From Astropecten irregularis (taxonomy: Eukaryota; Echinodermata; Asteroidea; Paxillosida; Astropectinidae), in NCBI GenBank assembly GCA_963971285.1, contig OZ020256.1, positions 9,426,541-9,490,540 on the forward strand: a stretch of 64,000 nt of DNA, read 5' to 3'. This document shows, one piece after another, positions 12,401 through 24,900 of this stretch (positions are counted from its first letter, which is position 1; every line of letters starts with the position of its first letter). Made by a program: the position numbers and the translations under genes. The notes below the pieces were generated by a model. That model ran no database searches. It saw only the letters and a list, made by a program, of their open reading frames with translations, and was not told where the DNA came from.

Positions 12401-15400
12401 AACTGGTCATAGTTTTAACAATTCAGGATACAGAGAGCAGAAGGTGCGGGTTTCTAATGTTGTTTTCGTATCAAAACGGAAGAGAATGATGCATAGAAAT
12501 AAAAAAATACTCGACGAGGATGGGATTCGAACCCACGCGTGCAGAGCACAATGGATTAGCAGTCCATCGCCTTAACCACTCGGCCACCTCGTCCGTCGAG
12601 ACTAGATGATGAAGTTTATAATTACAATCAATTTTATTTTGCCAGTCTGTTATTAAGTCCATGGTGGTACAAAGGTTAGTATAAAGTATAGTAAACATGA
12701 TTGTATGCGTCACAAGTTGTTAGGATAATGAATGTTTGAAAAATGAAATATTCATACATTCTATACATTATTTTAATAGGTTAACAGATTTGATTGTTTA
12801 AGTCATTAGGGAAATTGAGACGTTTCATTCTTCTGCTTGAATGAAACAACTGAATAGTTACAATTATTTGACAAAACTCAACAAAACAAAATACAGGCTT
12901 TTAATTTGATGGTTTTAAAGGTGTATTGTAACCAAAAGAATTCACATAGGGTGCATGGAGTTCTCCTAAAACCGCCTTGTAATGTTTTAAGGTAATATAC
13001 TTTTGTCAAAGAAATGCATGCAGGTTCATGGGAAAAATGTCAAGGAAGATACATCTCTGTGAAAGACCAAGTCCCATACAGTGAAAACAGTGAAAAACGC
13101 CAGCAGTTTTTTTTTTTAATCTTTTCACCAATATTTTGATCTTTAAAAGATCAAAATTGTTTTTTGGTTCATTAGCTTTTATACATGGATACAGCATTTC
13201 AGGCAGGAAATTTAATGATATGTTTCTACTCTCACTATCTTTGTTCCTTTGGTAGCATACCGAAACAGAAATCTTAACAGATTTACCTTAAGATTAGGAA
13301 ATTGATAGGAATTGTTGTTAATATGAATAAAGCAAGTAAACTAAGTGCCTGATGTTTGCAATCAATTTGTGTCCGCTTGGTTACAGTATCTTTGATTCTT
13401 TTCGTCATATACAGTCTGAGATGTATGCCGGTACCATCATTATCCAACAAGCTCTCAACTGGAATCTCTATTTAGCTGTTTGTCTGTTGCTGACAATGAC
13501 CGCCCTTTATACGGTAGCTGGCGGTTTAACCGCGGTAATCTATACTGATGCTCTGCAGTCGGTTATCATGATTGGTGGAGCTATTGTTCTATCGGTTATT
13601 GGTAGGTATATTATTGTATGAACTTGGTGATGCTTCAAATAACTGTCCGTATTGGGAGGGAATATGTTTGTACTGTCGACTTTTCATTTGATTTCTTTAA
13701 AGCATTCGTGGAAATAGGCGGACTTGAGAATCTGCATTTGAAATTCATGACGAGTATACCGACTCCGACCTTCTTAGCGGGGAACACATCATGTGGTATT
13801 CCCAAGGAGGAATCCTGGCATATTTTTCGAGATGCAACGACGTCTGACCTGCCGTGGCCCGGAGTTTTATTCGGTATCTTTCTACTGTCTGCCTGGTACT
13901 TCTGTACCAATCAGGTGGGTCTGTGTCTAGATTTGTTCAGAGGACGGGAGTGAAGTTGAGTTAATCTGATTGAACTTCTGAAGATTCCTAATTTTGTTGC
14001 ATGAAATATATTCCTTTTCACGGTTAAGAAGCTAAAAAGCTAAAAAGTTAAAACGAGCACTTGGTTATAATGTGATTTATGAATTTGCGTTCAAATTACA
14101 TGAGGTCTCCTGATGATGACTATAGCAGGTCGAAACGTTGAGACCTAACCAGACGTGCGACGAAATAAAAGTGCGAAAGTAAGAACGAATATTACATGGT
14201 GTTTCCGCAAAGCAATCCATATAAACATGAATATAGGCCTCCACATCACCCAAAATAGTAATCCAAGAAGAGAAATATCCAGACATAGCAGACGTGATAT
14301 TTTGTCTATAAACTTGTACATGATACATACATTGACGCAAAGGTTTTTATCATTTTGATCATATTTTAACATGTGGGGTCAAAAATGTCAGAGCATGAAC
14401 GGAACGGTTAATAATTGTTCTCTTTTGATATTGATAAAATTAATTCTTTATATACAATTCATTCCAATGTAACTATGCCGGAATTTTACATGGACAAACA
14501 AAAAACGAAATACCCACATTATTACAACAGGTTCTGGTGCAGAGATCGTTATCGGCTAAGAATGTGACTCACTCCAAGGCTGGTACCCTGCTAGCAGCTT
14601 TACTGAAGATTCTACCTATGATTCTTATGATATATCCAGGCATGATAAGTAGGGCGCTATGGCCAGGTGAGTGATGCATGGAACAGTCGTATGTGTTTAA
14701 ATACATTTCGTAAAATCATACTCATGCTATTATTCGGGTATTACTTTAAGGTGAATTAAATGAACTTCATATAGTGAACGTCTTAGTGAGAAAACTGACA
14801 AATTCGATGTCATTTTTATTCCTCCCGAAATTAGATTATGTTGCCTGCCAGGATTCTGAAACTTGTTCTAAAGTTTGCGGTAATCCAAACGGTTGTTCAG
14901 ACATCGCTTACATCAGACTGTTGCTTAAACTCATGCCAACAGGTCAGTGTCAATTTATATGAAATCCATGTTTTAAAGTGATAGGATACATTTTGATTCG
15001 TGCTCAAGCATGTATACAGAGAAATATTTCAATGTTCCTTACAATCACCTATAGGCCTATACGGAGCTATATAGGCTGGGTAGGGCCGTGGCAAGACTCG
15101 GTAGAAGAGAGTGTCAAACTTTCCATAGCAATTTTATACAGCGTATTAGAATGAAACATGGCATGGCTGAAGCCTGGCAAACCTGGTTAAGGGTGAATTT
15201 TCGAACATCGTATTCAATACCAATCGTATAAATGAATGAAAATTTAATGCAGTTTTTCCCTATGTAAAAAAACCCCGATGTTGTCGTAATGTGTACCTAA
15301 CTGCAGAATCACGGACAGAATTATACTGTCAATATTAATCAATACATTTTACATGCACTCATTTCAGAGTATAAAAAGTTCTTCCAAATGCCCCTTTTCA

Positions 15401-18400
15401 AGGCAGCTTTGAAAACTCTGTTGAGTGTTTTTTAATAATAATTTTGTACTTTCCCATATCAGTATGGTGCATGCTTGTTATCACCAAGCGGGTGACTGTG
15501 TATCATAATTCATTACTGTAAAGAAATGAAATTGATAGGTCTAACTCATCTAAATACGTTGGCGGTGGTCTCCTTTTTACCAAGGTTAAATAATTATGTG
15601 GAAAGAGGACAGGGCTCTAATTTTTGAGGTAAATTATGGGGTAAAACGGCAACGAAGATGTGACATTTTACAGACGAGACACTTAGCTGAGTATTGGTTC
15701 CCCTATATTCACTGAATGGCTACCCAGACCAAAACGTCGCGTGACGGGACTGACAGGTTCGCAAAAGTGGGTTACAACATTTTGCCAATGAATGAAACAA
15801 ATTCAGACCGTTTGAAATTGAAATCTTTTTTTCCTTGTTCAATGTTCATTGGAAGTGGCGCCCAGTGCACGTGCATGCCCCATTCTGTTGTTGTGTTGTT
15901 TTGTTTCATTTTAATTGAACTGTTTTGTTTCCAGGTCTAAAAGGTTTGATGATGGCAGCCATGCTTGCAGCCTTGATGAGTTCTTTGACGTCAGTTTTCA
16001 ATAGTGCAAGTTCTATAATTACCATGGATTTGTGGATCAAAGCACGACCTCTAGCGACAGAAACAGAACTTGTCATTGTTGGCAGGTAAAGAGCATTTTA
16101 AAACGGAACACAGTAAAACATTGTTTACAATATTAATTTGTAATGCTATAATCACAAACAACGGGCACCGAAATGACGCCCCTGTCAAAACATCAAATAC
16201 CCATCTTTCCGATAATTCAAAATCAGCTTTAAAAAGGAGTCAAGTCGTTTTATAATGATTCAAATTAATAAGATTAATGTGACGTATATTACCCTTTCAA
16301 TCAAATATCACCTTTGAATAATAAATGACACATATATCTGAAAAGCTTAGTTCTTTAGCTTTCATTTAATACATTCATAATTATGATACACACTTCACGC
16401 ATGAATGAATAAAGACAATGAAGCAAGGCTATAAACGTTGTTTTACACAACTATAGTTGACTTAAAAAAAAAATCACATTTCTAAAAAGTACATTTCATA
16501 CCCTTTCAAATGATGCCTCGGTCAGGATAAAATGAGCAAGGGATGGCAGAGATGTTTTGCTTTTGAATATGGATTGAATTTCCATTTTTTGTAATCATTT
16601 GTTTCGTTCACACCTGACCGATTTTTGGCATGAAAGGATGCAGAGATTAAAATAACTTAATCTCGAAAAATAAATGACACATCAAAGCTTAGTTCCCCCT
16701 CTTCCGTACAAAGCTATGCTGATGCAAAATTATGCGTACTTTCCATGACTTATCGTGAATGAATCCGTTTTGGCTGCTTGCCTGTCTTATAGAAATAAAC
16801 AAAGAAAACAGAAGACTGGTAGATGTTCTGCATGTCTGATCGTCAACAAAACATGGGGCGATGTGTTTATCCATATTTCAAGGCAGGACATCTCTGTCAT
16901 CCCTTGGTCAATTTTCTGACTGAGAATCATTTGAAAGGGCAGGAAATGTATTTTCTAGAAATGTGATTATTTCTTTAAAATCAGTTAAGGTTGTGCGAAC
17001 AACTTATTGATAGCCTTGATTCGTATTGTCTTTATTCATTCATGCGTGAAGTGTGTAACATAATTATGAGTGGTACTAATGGTAGTATCATACTTTGGTA
17101 CCATACTGAAACAGAAATCTTCACAGATGTACCTATAACTTACAGGGCATAAAGATGGTGATGGTAGAAACAAACCTTTAATGTTGTTTCTGCCTGAAAT
17201 GCTGTACTTATCGAGAAAAGAGTTAAACTAATGACCCCAAACCATTTTGATCTTTTAAAGATAAAAGATAACAGTGGAAAGACTTAAGAAATACTGTGGG
17301 CGTTTTTCACTGTTTTCAGGGCACCGTATGGGATTGCAAATTTCACAGATTCTTCCTTAATATTTTCGCCCATGGATCTGCAATTCTTTGACAAAAACCG
17401 AAGTATGATATAACCTTTAAATGAAAGATTAAGTTTTTCAGATGTGTGCTAATTCGAAAGTGAAATTTAAGTTTAATTTAACATTGATAAATATCGGTTT
17501 CGTTTTTTTCACTGAGCTAGTTTGGTACTTATCCCACAGGCTATACGTTCTAAAGCGTTCTAAAACAATATATCATCAGTGCGAATACACATTGAAACGG
17601 TTGACTGAATAACACAAAACTTGTTTTGTTGTGTGATGTGCAGATTGTGTACTTTGGTCCTGGCTGCTATAAGCGTGCTGTGGCTACCTTTGATTCAGGT
17701 CTTTGGATCCGGTCAGCTCTTCGTCTATATCCAGTCTATTACATCCTACATGTCTCCACCAATCTTAGCCGTCTACACAGCAGGGATATTCACAGAACGA
17801 GTTACAGAGCCCGTAGGTGGTGGCCATACCCTCAGTTTGTTTCCAAAGTTTCCTTACATTTCAAAGTTGATAAAATGCGCTCCATTTTGATTTCTTTTAT
17901 TCTTCAGTGCAGTTTGCAATTTATATCCCCGATCCTATTTTATTCATACAGGGTGCTTTTTGGGGTCTCCTTCTCGGTGAAGTTGCAGGATGTACTTGGA
18001 TGGTTCTTGATTTTATTTTTCTGGCACCTGCTTGTGGTGGCGTGGACAATCGCCCAATGGCACTTCAGAAAGTCCATTACTTACATTTCGCCATCATAAA
18101 TTATGCAGCTACAACACTGTTCATTGGTGTAATCAGTCTGCTGACTAAACGCATCCCGAGAGAAAAGGTAATGATGTTTCAAAATGTCTCCGTTTACACA
18201 AGTATTAATTGCTCATGATAAAATGAAAATGGTAAATGAACATGGTATTGACTGACATAAGTTGATTGATATTATGAACACTACAAATCAAGAGAATAAC
18301 ACTACACGAATAATGATAAGTGAGAATGACGATAAAGACACCACTGTGTACATGTATTGTGATAATTACTGTGATGATCATGATGAAACGCGGCATGACG

Positions 18401-19644
18401 ATGTAAATGTTGATTATCTTCATATTACAAAAGGGCAGTTATATACAGTTTCCACATTCAGGTATTCAGTAATGGATGAATATAATGTCTTGGTCCACAG
18501 CTGATTAGATTGACTTGGTGGACAAGGAAGAGTAAGTATCCACGTCAGCCCATGTCAGAGAAAGAGAACAAGAAGAACATCGAACGACAACTCAGGAAGA
18601 AACAAATTGCATCAGGAAAACAAAACAGTAAGGTTGAAAATAGTGTCATCGTGCATGTTTGTATATAGCCGTCATGACATTTATGACCGCTTCATGTGCC
18701 AATCACAACCACTAACTGCACCCCGTTATTGCGCACGTCGTGGCAGTTGAATGCTATTATAATACCTTTTTGTTCACTCGATTTCTTCGTACCGTAACTA
18801 AACAAACAAAGAAAGCTTATTCAGAAAAATCATGCCAAAATGTTCGCAGATTTGTGCCACAAAATAATGTAGTCTGGTTCCCGGACCCAAAAAGCTCCCG
18901 ACTATTGTCTGTCAATTTTTTTTAATAAGAGTCGTTAGGGAATCTTTGGGCAGGGAACCAGACTAAAAATAATACGATGTATCGCATGTCACGTCATTGT
19001 GTGTACAGAGGCCTAAATTATATTTGTGCTAACATCGCACATCACAAAACATGCGCAGATATTTGTGAATTTGTGATGTAAGACGTATAAAACATCACAA
19101 ATGTGCCTAGACATTTGTGATATTTGATGTCCCTCCCTATGCGCCACCAGTCTTTGCCGTCTTGCGCATGGTATGCATAGCTAATTTCACGCTGTCAATA
19201 ATGTAACGCGCGCCCCGAGTGTCATGTGTCATGGCGACCGCCACATCTCGCCCTGGGTACGAAACCACACTATACTGCTCTCTACAAAGAAAATAAAAGA
19301 ATTATGTTGAAACATGAAACGACGAATTTCGTAGAAAATATTATGTACGTTTTGGTATTATAGGCTTCAAAACTTAGAGTGACCCAGATTACAAATTTAC
19401 ACATTTTACTTCCACCATTTTGTCTTGGTTTGCAGAGAAACAACCGTCGTATCTACGCAGTGCCTGGAACCTTCTATGTGGCATTGAATCATCCCCACCA
19501 TCTGAAATATCTCAAGAGGAAATGGAAGAGATGGAAATGCGTATGACGTCAATAGCAGAAGATCCAAAGTTGAGCAGATTAGTCAGTCTTGCTTGTCTTG
19601 TCGTCTGCTTTTTAGGCTTTTTGGCTTTCGGATTATTCGCTTGA
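9426..19644 (+). CDS. SLC5 Na+/solute symporter, copy A (SGLT/SMIT2-like)
   Basis: Fourteen exons: 9426-9524, 10241-10312, 10447-10551, 11413-11472, 11597-11701, 13415-13601, 13703-13914, 14531-14666, 14835-14942, 15935-16085, 17644-17812, 17952-18167, 18501-18627, 19436-19644. All borders are GT-AG and phases match; 1956 nt, 651 aa. Family marks: [10 protein letters not shown] (exon 5), [18 protein letters not shown] (exon 6), [20 protein letters not shown] (exon 9), [13 protein letters not shown] (exon 10, sodium-site region) and AWNLLCG before the last membrane segment. The family moves sugars or inositol with Na+ across the plasma membrane; substrate here is unknown. Against human SGLT1, N78, E102, Y290, K321 and Q457 are kept (N66, E90, Y275, K306, Q442), but H83 is S71, T287 is S272, W291 is F276 and D294 is N279. 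Closest match from memory is SLC5A11/SLC5A9. Confidence 0.92.
9806..9860. repeat. fragment of GGGGCCGATTTCA-type foldback element
   Basis: The sequence CTGGGGCCGAATTCATAAAA followed by an ACGCGTCGCAG stretch resembles one end of the foldback element at 39287-39796. It lies in intron 1 of SLC5 copy A. Only one end is recognisable, so it is called a fragment. Confidence 0.5.
11287..11368 (-). tRNA. tRNA-Ser(GCT), intron 3 of SLC5 copy A
   Basis: On the minus strand the gene begins GACGAGGTGGCCGAGTGG, has the anticodon loop CTGCTAA (anticodon GCT, reading AGC/AGU), a long variable arm typical of serine tRNA, the T-arm GGGTTCGAATCCC and the closing stem CCTCGTC with discriminator G. It is 82 nt. 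A run of six T follows about 15 nt downstream on the minus strand, a Pol III terminator. It lies antisense to its host, 44 bp before exon 4. The copies at 12512 and 24268 are identical in sequence. No SINE-like tail is attached. Confidence 0.95.
12512..12593 (-). tRNA. tRNA-Ser(GCT), intron 5 of SLC5 copy A
   Basis: Identical to the gene at 11287-11368, including the anticodon loop CTGCTAA and the long variable arm. On the minus strand it is followed within a few bases by a run of seven T, a strong Pol III terminator. It occupies the intron equivalent to the one holding the third copy in SLC5 copy B, so this position probably predates the duplication of the SLC5 gene. Confidence 0.95.
12987..13292. 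mobile_element. MITE, CATACTTTGGT family, copy 1
   Basis: It begins TTAAGGTAATATACTTTTGT, has a central palindrome near GATCTTTAAAAGATC, and ends CAGATTTACCTTAA, matching the layout of the copies at 17081, 31146, 43617 and 59530. The equivalent intron of SLC5 copy B has the flanking text (GGAGTTCTC, CCGCCTTGTAA) but no element, so B looks like an empty site. Confidence 0.7.
14105..14230 (+). repeat. unclassified dispersed repeat fragment
   Basis: The text GTGCGAAAGTAAGAACGA followed by ATGGTGTTTCCGCAAA recurs on the opposite strand at 28615-28705 (with changes), so this is a dispersed repeat. The preceding TGATGATGACTATAGCAGG and GTCGAAACG resemble text near the 3' ends of some retroelement coding regions, but this is only a suggestion. 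Confidence 0.5.
15570..15665 (+). repeat. dispersed repeat shared with 57480-57610
   Basis: The blocks AAGGTTAAAT, GTGGAAAGAGGACAGGGC and AAATTATGGGGTAAAA occur in the same order on the minus strand at 57480-57610. The copy is in intron 9 of SLC5 copy A. Its class is unknown. Confidence 0.55.
16379..17069. mobile_element. large foldback element in intron 10 of SLC5 copy A
   Basis: The left end AATTATGATACACACTTCAC and the following GCATGAATGAATAAAGACAA reappear as a reverse complement at about 17030-17069 with a single clear mismatch in the first 40 bp. Similarity continues inward (ATTTCATACCCTTTCAAATG against the reverse of CATTTGAAAGGGCAGGAAAT). Arms are roughly 185 bp with about 320 bp between them. 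Confidence 0.7.
17081..17419. mobile_element. MITE, CATACTTTGGT family, copy 2
   Basis: Begins GGTAGTATCATACTTTGGTA and ends AAGTATGATATAACCTTTAA. Its internal blocks match copy 1 and the copies at 31146, 43617 and 59530 in reverse order. It abuts the large foldback element at 16379-17069. Confidence 0.7.
18872..18963. mobile_element. 92-bp MITE with TA target duplication
   Basis: Terminal inverted repeats GTCTGGTTCCC and GGGAACCAGAC, directly flanked by TA on both sides. This fits a small non-autonomous Tc1/mariner-type element. It lies in intron 13 of SLC5 copy A. Confidence 0.7.
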
Positions 19645-19765
19645 ATTTACGAGAACTAAATGGACGACTAGTGCATTCAAGAAAGAGGAATGTTATCACT
19701 GTTTTGAAAGTAGTATCTTTTCGCGGGAATCAAATATTATTTATTTTCGTATAAAAAATTACATA

Positions 19766-19771
19766 AATAAA
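19766..19771 (+). promoter_or_regulatory. poly(A) signal of SLC5 copy A
   Basis: AATAAA lies about 120 bp after the stop codon at 19642-19644, a plausible distance for the first usable polyadenylation signal. No cleavage site can be confirmed. Confidence 0.5.
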
Positions 19772-20440
19772 GTTCACGTGAGCAATTTCAGAACAATAGC
19801 TTAGAGGTAGGAATGGAAACGATTTATCATTGATACACGCATATACGTTGCAACTTGCAACTAGACAATTATTATGGGAAAGGAAAACAAACAACACATT
19901 AGTTAACGGAATGGTTTGGTTTTGGTTTGCTTTGGTTTATTTTCATCTTCTTTAACTGTACAGAAAATCACAAATTATGCACATAAATAGAAATACACAA
20001 CATTTACAATACACTGTAATCACTAATGAATGCATACAATAGACAAAGATGAAGGGTACTAGGTAGAAAGCAAAGGCTTATACAAGACCTGTAGGCCTAT
20101 TAATTAATTGAATCAATATATCAATACTCCTAAACATGGTATAACTGACCGTCGAAAATGTTGATTACAATTACATAACAATGTATGAGAATAAGGGAGT
20201 CCTGTATTAAAAATCCTTCTTTGGTCAAGATGGTAATTTTTAAACAATTGATATGTATTACTGGTGAGTAGAAACCTCTTAATATTTGTCTTAAAACAAT
20301 AAACAGTACTCGACAATTTAAACTATTCCAGAAAATTGGGCCCTGATGTCTGACAGTTGATTTAAAGAAATTTGTTCGAGCACCAGAGATGTGGAACTTA
20401 GAGAAACAATAAAAGGAATTCAAGTATAACAGATTAATTA

Positions 20441-20640
20441 CGGTGCCCGCCGATACACTCCGCTGACCCCAGCTAGCTCGGTGGCCTAGCTGTATGGCAT
20501 CTGGACTAGTAAGCAGGAAGTCGTGGGTTCGAATCCCACCTGAGCCAGCGCAGGATTTTTTCATGTGTGCTCAAAAGGCACTTAGTGAAGTGCTTATCTA
20601 TTTCATTGAAGGGCAATCAATTGTTTGCAATACAAGGAAA
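20441..20640 (+). mobile_element. tRNA-derived SINE, family 2, copy 1
   Basis: The head runs AGCTAGCTCGGTGGCCTAGC, has box B GGGTTCGAATCCCACC and continues in a shared tail TCAAAAGGCACTTAGTGAAG and TGCTTATCTATTTCATTG. The same head and tail occur at 63113-63270; the head recurs inverted at 23050-23220. Confidence 0.75.
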
Positions 20641-21972
20641 TTTCATCTGATTGTATGTCTTACAAGAAAATAATGCACTTAACCGTATACAGCTGCTCTT
20701 GTATACGATTTCTTTTATCTTTTTTATTGGGGGGGGGGGCTATAGCACCCTTAACCGCCTCTTGATTCGCCGATTGTTCACATAAAAACGAATATTTCAG
20801 TCTTGAAAATACGTCACTGGCTCTGGAATATTGTCATGATACATGTATTTTCGAAATTGCATTTGCAAACCCGATGACGTTCACAACGTTGTGGTAGGCC
20901 AGCTCTGTTGTGTGGATTTGGAAAACTGAACTGAATGATTTAAATGTATGTTGTCTCTTTAAAAAAGAATTTACAAAAATATGGAAACCGGATGGATCTT
21001 TTGATGTGTCACATCTAGCTCGAAAATGAGGCATGACCTACTGAAATTACTTTGGAGTGCACGTGTGTAGTTCACATGACCTATGTTATTTTTATAGAGA
21101 GAATTATCACATCACGTGACCTACGACGAAAATGTGTTGATGATGGTCAAATACCCCATGTTTTGGTTAGTCTGGTCACTGGTGCTGCTATTACTTCATC
21201 CAATTTAAAATCGTCTTTACATCAATGTTTTGATGAATGTAAATAATTCTTAAGGTATGGCGGATATCCGTTTCAAAGGTCAATGGGATACTGAACATTT
21301 TATACTGGTAAATATTTCAGGCCATAACTGAATGTACCATTGAGGTAGAAATTGACTCCATGAATGGACTAATGAGCAGTTTATATGTTTATGACATGAA
21401 TCTTAACGATAATACTTCCTAATACTTGCTAATGGTTGACTTAACTTAAAACAAACATTCCCGTGTGATTTGAACTGAATGCTACAACGTTGGCTCAGTA
21501 ACCGTCCTTGGTGATTATCTGCTTGAAGACAAACTGTTTGTTGTATTTCCTAAAAATGAAAAAAATACTATGGAAATTTTAAAAGTCTACGGCTAATGAA
21601 GCCCAATAAACCGCAATATAATGATTGAATCATTCAAACTAGGTTTTCCTGCAGCTGTCTACAACTTTTGGTTTTTGAATCTAATGAAATAACATAGACT
21701 TTAGTCTTGTATTATGTCCATAGGCTAATTATTGTTTGATCCCTGGGTTGTAGTGATATAAATGATACAGAAATACTATTCAAATATTTAGAAACGTTAT
21801 ATAACACCGGATGATAAGATATAAATCTGACCTCAGGGTAAATGTTCATTTGTTGGATTTCTGTAGAATCGAGCCACATATCATAACGAGCAAGTAGACC
21901 GTATTATACCTTGCCTATTCATTGCATGATTGCTCGGGGAATTACAGCGTCTATGCATGCATCATGGGAGCT

Positions 21973-24900
21973 ATGGATTTGGACTATGATGATACGACTA
22001 ATACCTTAGAAGGATGGGACATTGCTATCATTGTCCTAGTCTTCCTTCTTGTCTTGCTACTTGGAATTTGGGTGAGGCATTGCAAGCATATTAGTTTATC
22101 GCTAAAAGTTTATAGAAATCAAAACTGATCTAAAGGAGGTGTGCTTTTTTCAAACGTATAGGTCTGAATGTATTCAATGACAAAATAATGTTTTCTAAGA
22201 TAACAAATATTTTATCTGAGATTTCGCATGTATAAACTATGTACATGCAGTTGCAGTTGGTGAAAGATTATTTTAACAAAATGGTAATCAATCTGAATAA
22301 TAATAAGAGTAACAATAGACATAATATGATTTGTTTCTTTGATGTGTATTTAATTAACATAATTGGACTGAAATTATGGATGCAATATGTAGGCCCTACT
22401 CCTTAAACAAAACATAGTACACGTCCTGAATAATTATTCAATGACAAGTGATGTAATGATCCGTAGGGTGGCAAAGTCTATCCAGCCTATGATAGTGTTC
22501 TACATTCATGTCTACCACTTACTATGATATTAGTTATGATATTTGATTCTTTAGTCAGCATGGGTGTCGAATCGTGGGACAACCAGTGGCTATTTCCTAG
22601 CTGGTCGGAGCATGTCATGGTGGTTGGTAAGCACAAATTCAAATATTTAGTATTAATGTAATATTATGATATGGAAATAATGTCTGCGATACACGGTGTG
22701 CCTATTGAGGAGCATATTTTCGAATTCATTTACGCCTATATACAACCTGTTTGAATGTTCATTGTCCCTGCATAGGGAACATTCAAATGGGGGGTGGGGG
22801 GGATACAGTCATGACAGAAAGTCAGGTCCCTTACCTCAACTTTCCGCATAGTACAGCAGATTTGCAGGAAAGTGTCGTACCACCGACGAGTGCAACATGA
22901 GTCTTTCATCCATAGCCTGTAATTCTGAAAACGGTTTGAAATCCAAAGACATATTAATTATTCAACTGTTTATAATGTGATGTATGGAATGTTGCGGTAC
23001 AGACAGGGTATACCCGATTATTTTTCTTAGTTAACAGCATCCATATTCAAATTAGGCTTTCCCTTCATCACCGACGTGGATGAGCACTGTACACTCAGTG
23101 CTTGTGAGTGCACGTGAACAAATCACATGCTGGCTCGGGTGGGATTCGAACCCACGACCACCTGCTTACTAGTGCAGATGCCATACCTGCTAGGCCACCG
23201 AACTAGCTGGGGTCAGCGGGGTGAATCGAATCCAATATTTAATATTTAATATTCATGAACATCATGATATTATAATGTTAATTGTCAACTTTTGCCACGT
23301 TTCCAGGTTGGTTTGTCTTTGTATGTCAGCAACATAGGAAGCAGTTCATTCATTGGTTTGGCGGGCACAGCATCAGTTTCTGGCTATGCAGTTATTGCGT
23401 ATGAGTTCCATGTGAGTTACAATTTGAACATTAGACTTGACAGAATGTCTTACTTGCATTATAAATGAGAACACAATTCAACAGATTTTATGTGACACGT
23501 TTGTTTGCAGGGATTGTTCTGCTTAGTCCTTCTTGGTTTTGTCTTCATGCCTGTTTACATCTCAGCAGGGGTGAGGAAACACATCTTTCAATCATTTATT
23601 GTTTTTCTTAAATGGTTTGAAGCAAATCTGCAATAGGTCTATTTACGAACAATATATGAAATGTGAATTGATAAGACCGTGCTACTGCGTATACAAACAA
23701 CACGCCTATCCCATAGTGGCAAAACCCCGTTTTTCTCGCCGACATAATTATAGGATAGGTTAAAGCGTTTTTTGTTTTCATAATTGTGTTTAACATGAAG
23801 GTATTCACCATGCCCGAGTATCTCAAGAAGCGATTTGGAGGCGAGAGGCTGCAAATCCTACTGTCAGTTGTGGCTGTTATCCTCATTGTTCTGACCAACA
23901 TATCGGTAAGAAACATAACCATGCAGCCAATCTTACTTTACAATAAAATAAACCGAAATAAGCCGTAGTTGAGTATGTGAGTCATTGATTCAATTGGTGC
24001 AGAGCACAGTGGACATTTTGCGTTAGCCAATCACCGACTCGGTCAACTCGTGATATCAAAACGCAAGACATAACTGCTTGGGATTGGAAAGGAAATAGGT
24101 TTTGGTGCAGACATTATGCCTTTTCATGGCTGGTTCATTCAGTTTCATCAGTGGAGAATGTATCATAACGTCGGCACACAACCAGCAGAAAGACTTGATA
24201 ATGACAGAAGGGGGAAACTCGCCGCTGTTTACATAATTATTTCAGAAATAATGATGAAAAATATTACCGACGAGGATGGGATTCGAACCCACGCGTGCAG
24301 AGCACAATGGATTAGCAGTCCATCGCCTTAACCACTCGGCCACCTCGTCCTTACATCATTATGCTCTGTAACTAAACGAATTCACATACTGCAAATTCAT
24401 TTGGTTTCTTAATAAAGGGTGTATGGAGTTCTCCCAAAGCCGCCTTGTAAAATTTAACCTTTACTGACTTCCCGGGGAATTATGGTCATAATAGTAATGT
24501 GTGTATATAAGGCAAGTAAACTAAGTGCCTGATGTTTGCAATCAATTTGTGTCCGCTTGGTTACAGTATCTTTATTCTTTTCGTCATATACAGTCTGAGA
24601 TGTATGCCGGTACCATCATTATCCAACAAGCTCTCAACTGGAATCTCTATTTAGCTGTTTGTCTGCTGCTGACAATGACCGCCCTTTATACGGTAGCTGG
24701 CGGTTTAACCGCGGTAATCTATACTGATGCTCTGCAGTCGGTTATCATGATTGGTGGAGCTATAGTTCTATCGGTTATTGGTAGGTATATAGTATTGTAT
24801 GAACTTGGTGAAGCTTCAAATAACTGTCCGTATTTATGGAGGGAATATGTTTGTACTGTCGACTTTTCATTTGATTTCTTTAAAGCATTCGTGGAAATAG

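Larger units (their letters stand above)
19645..21972. other. spacer between the two SLC5 genes
   Basis: No gene seen. It holds the 3' UTR of copy A, a SINE copy at 20441-20640, a T/G-rich run near 19913-19940 and a run of about ten G near 20730. The promoter of copy B must lie toward its right end, but no motif is convincing. Confidence 0.6.

Noticed and set aside
20130-20564. Minus-strand open frame of 144 codons
   Set aside because: It overlaps a SINE head and spacer sequence and has no resemblance to a known family; the GGIRTHDFLL-type peptide is the usual translation of a tRNA-derived box B.
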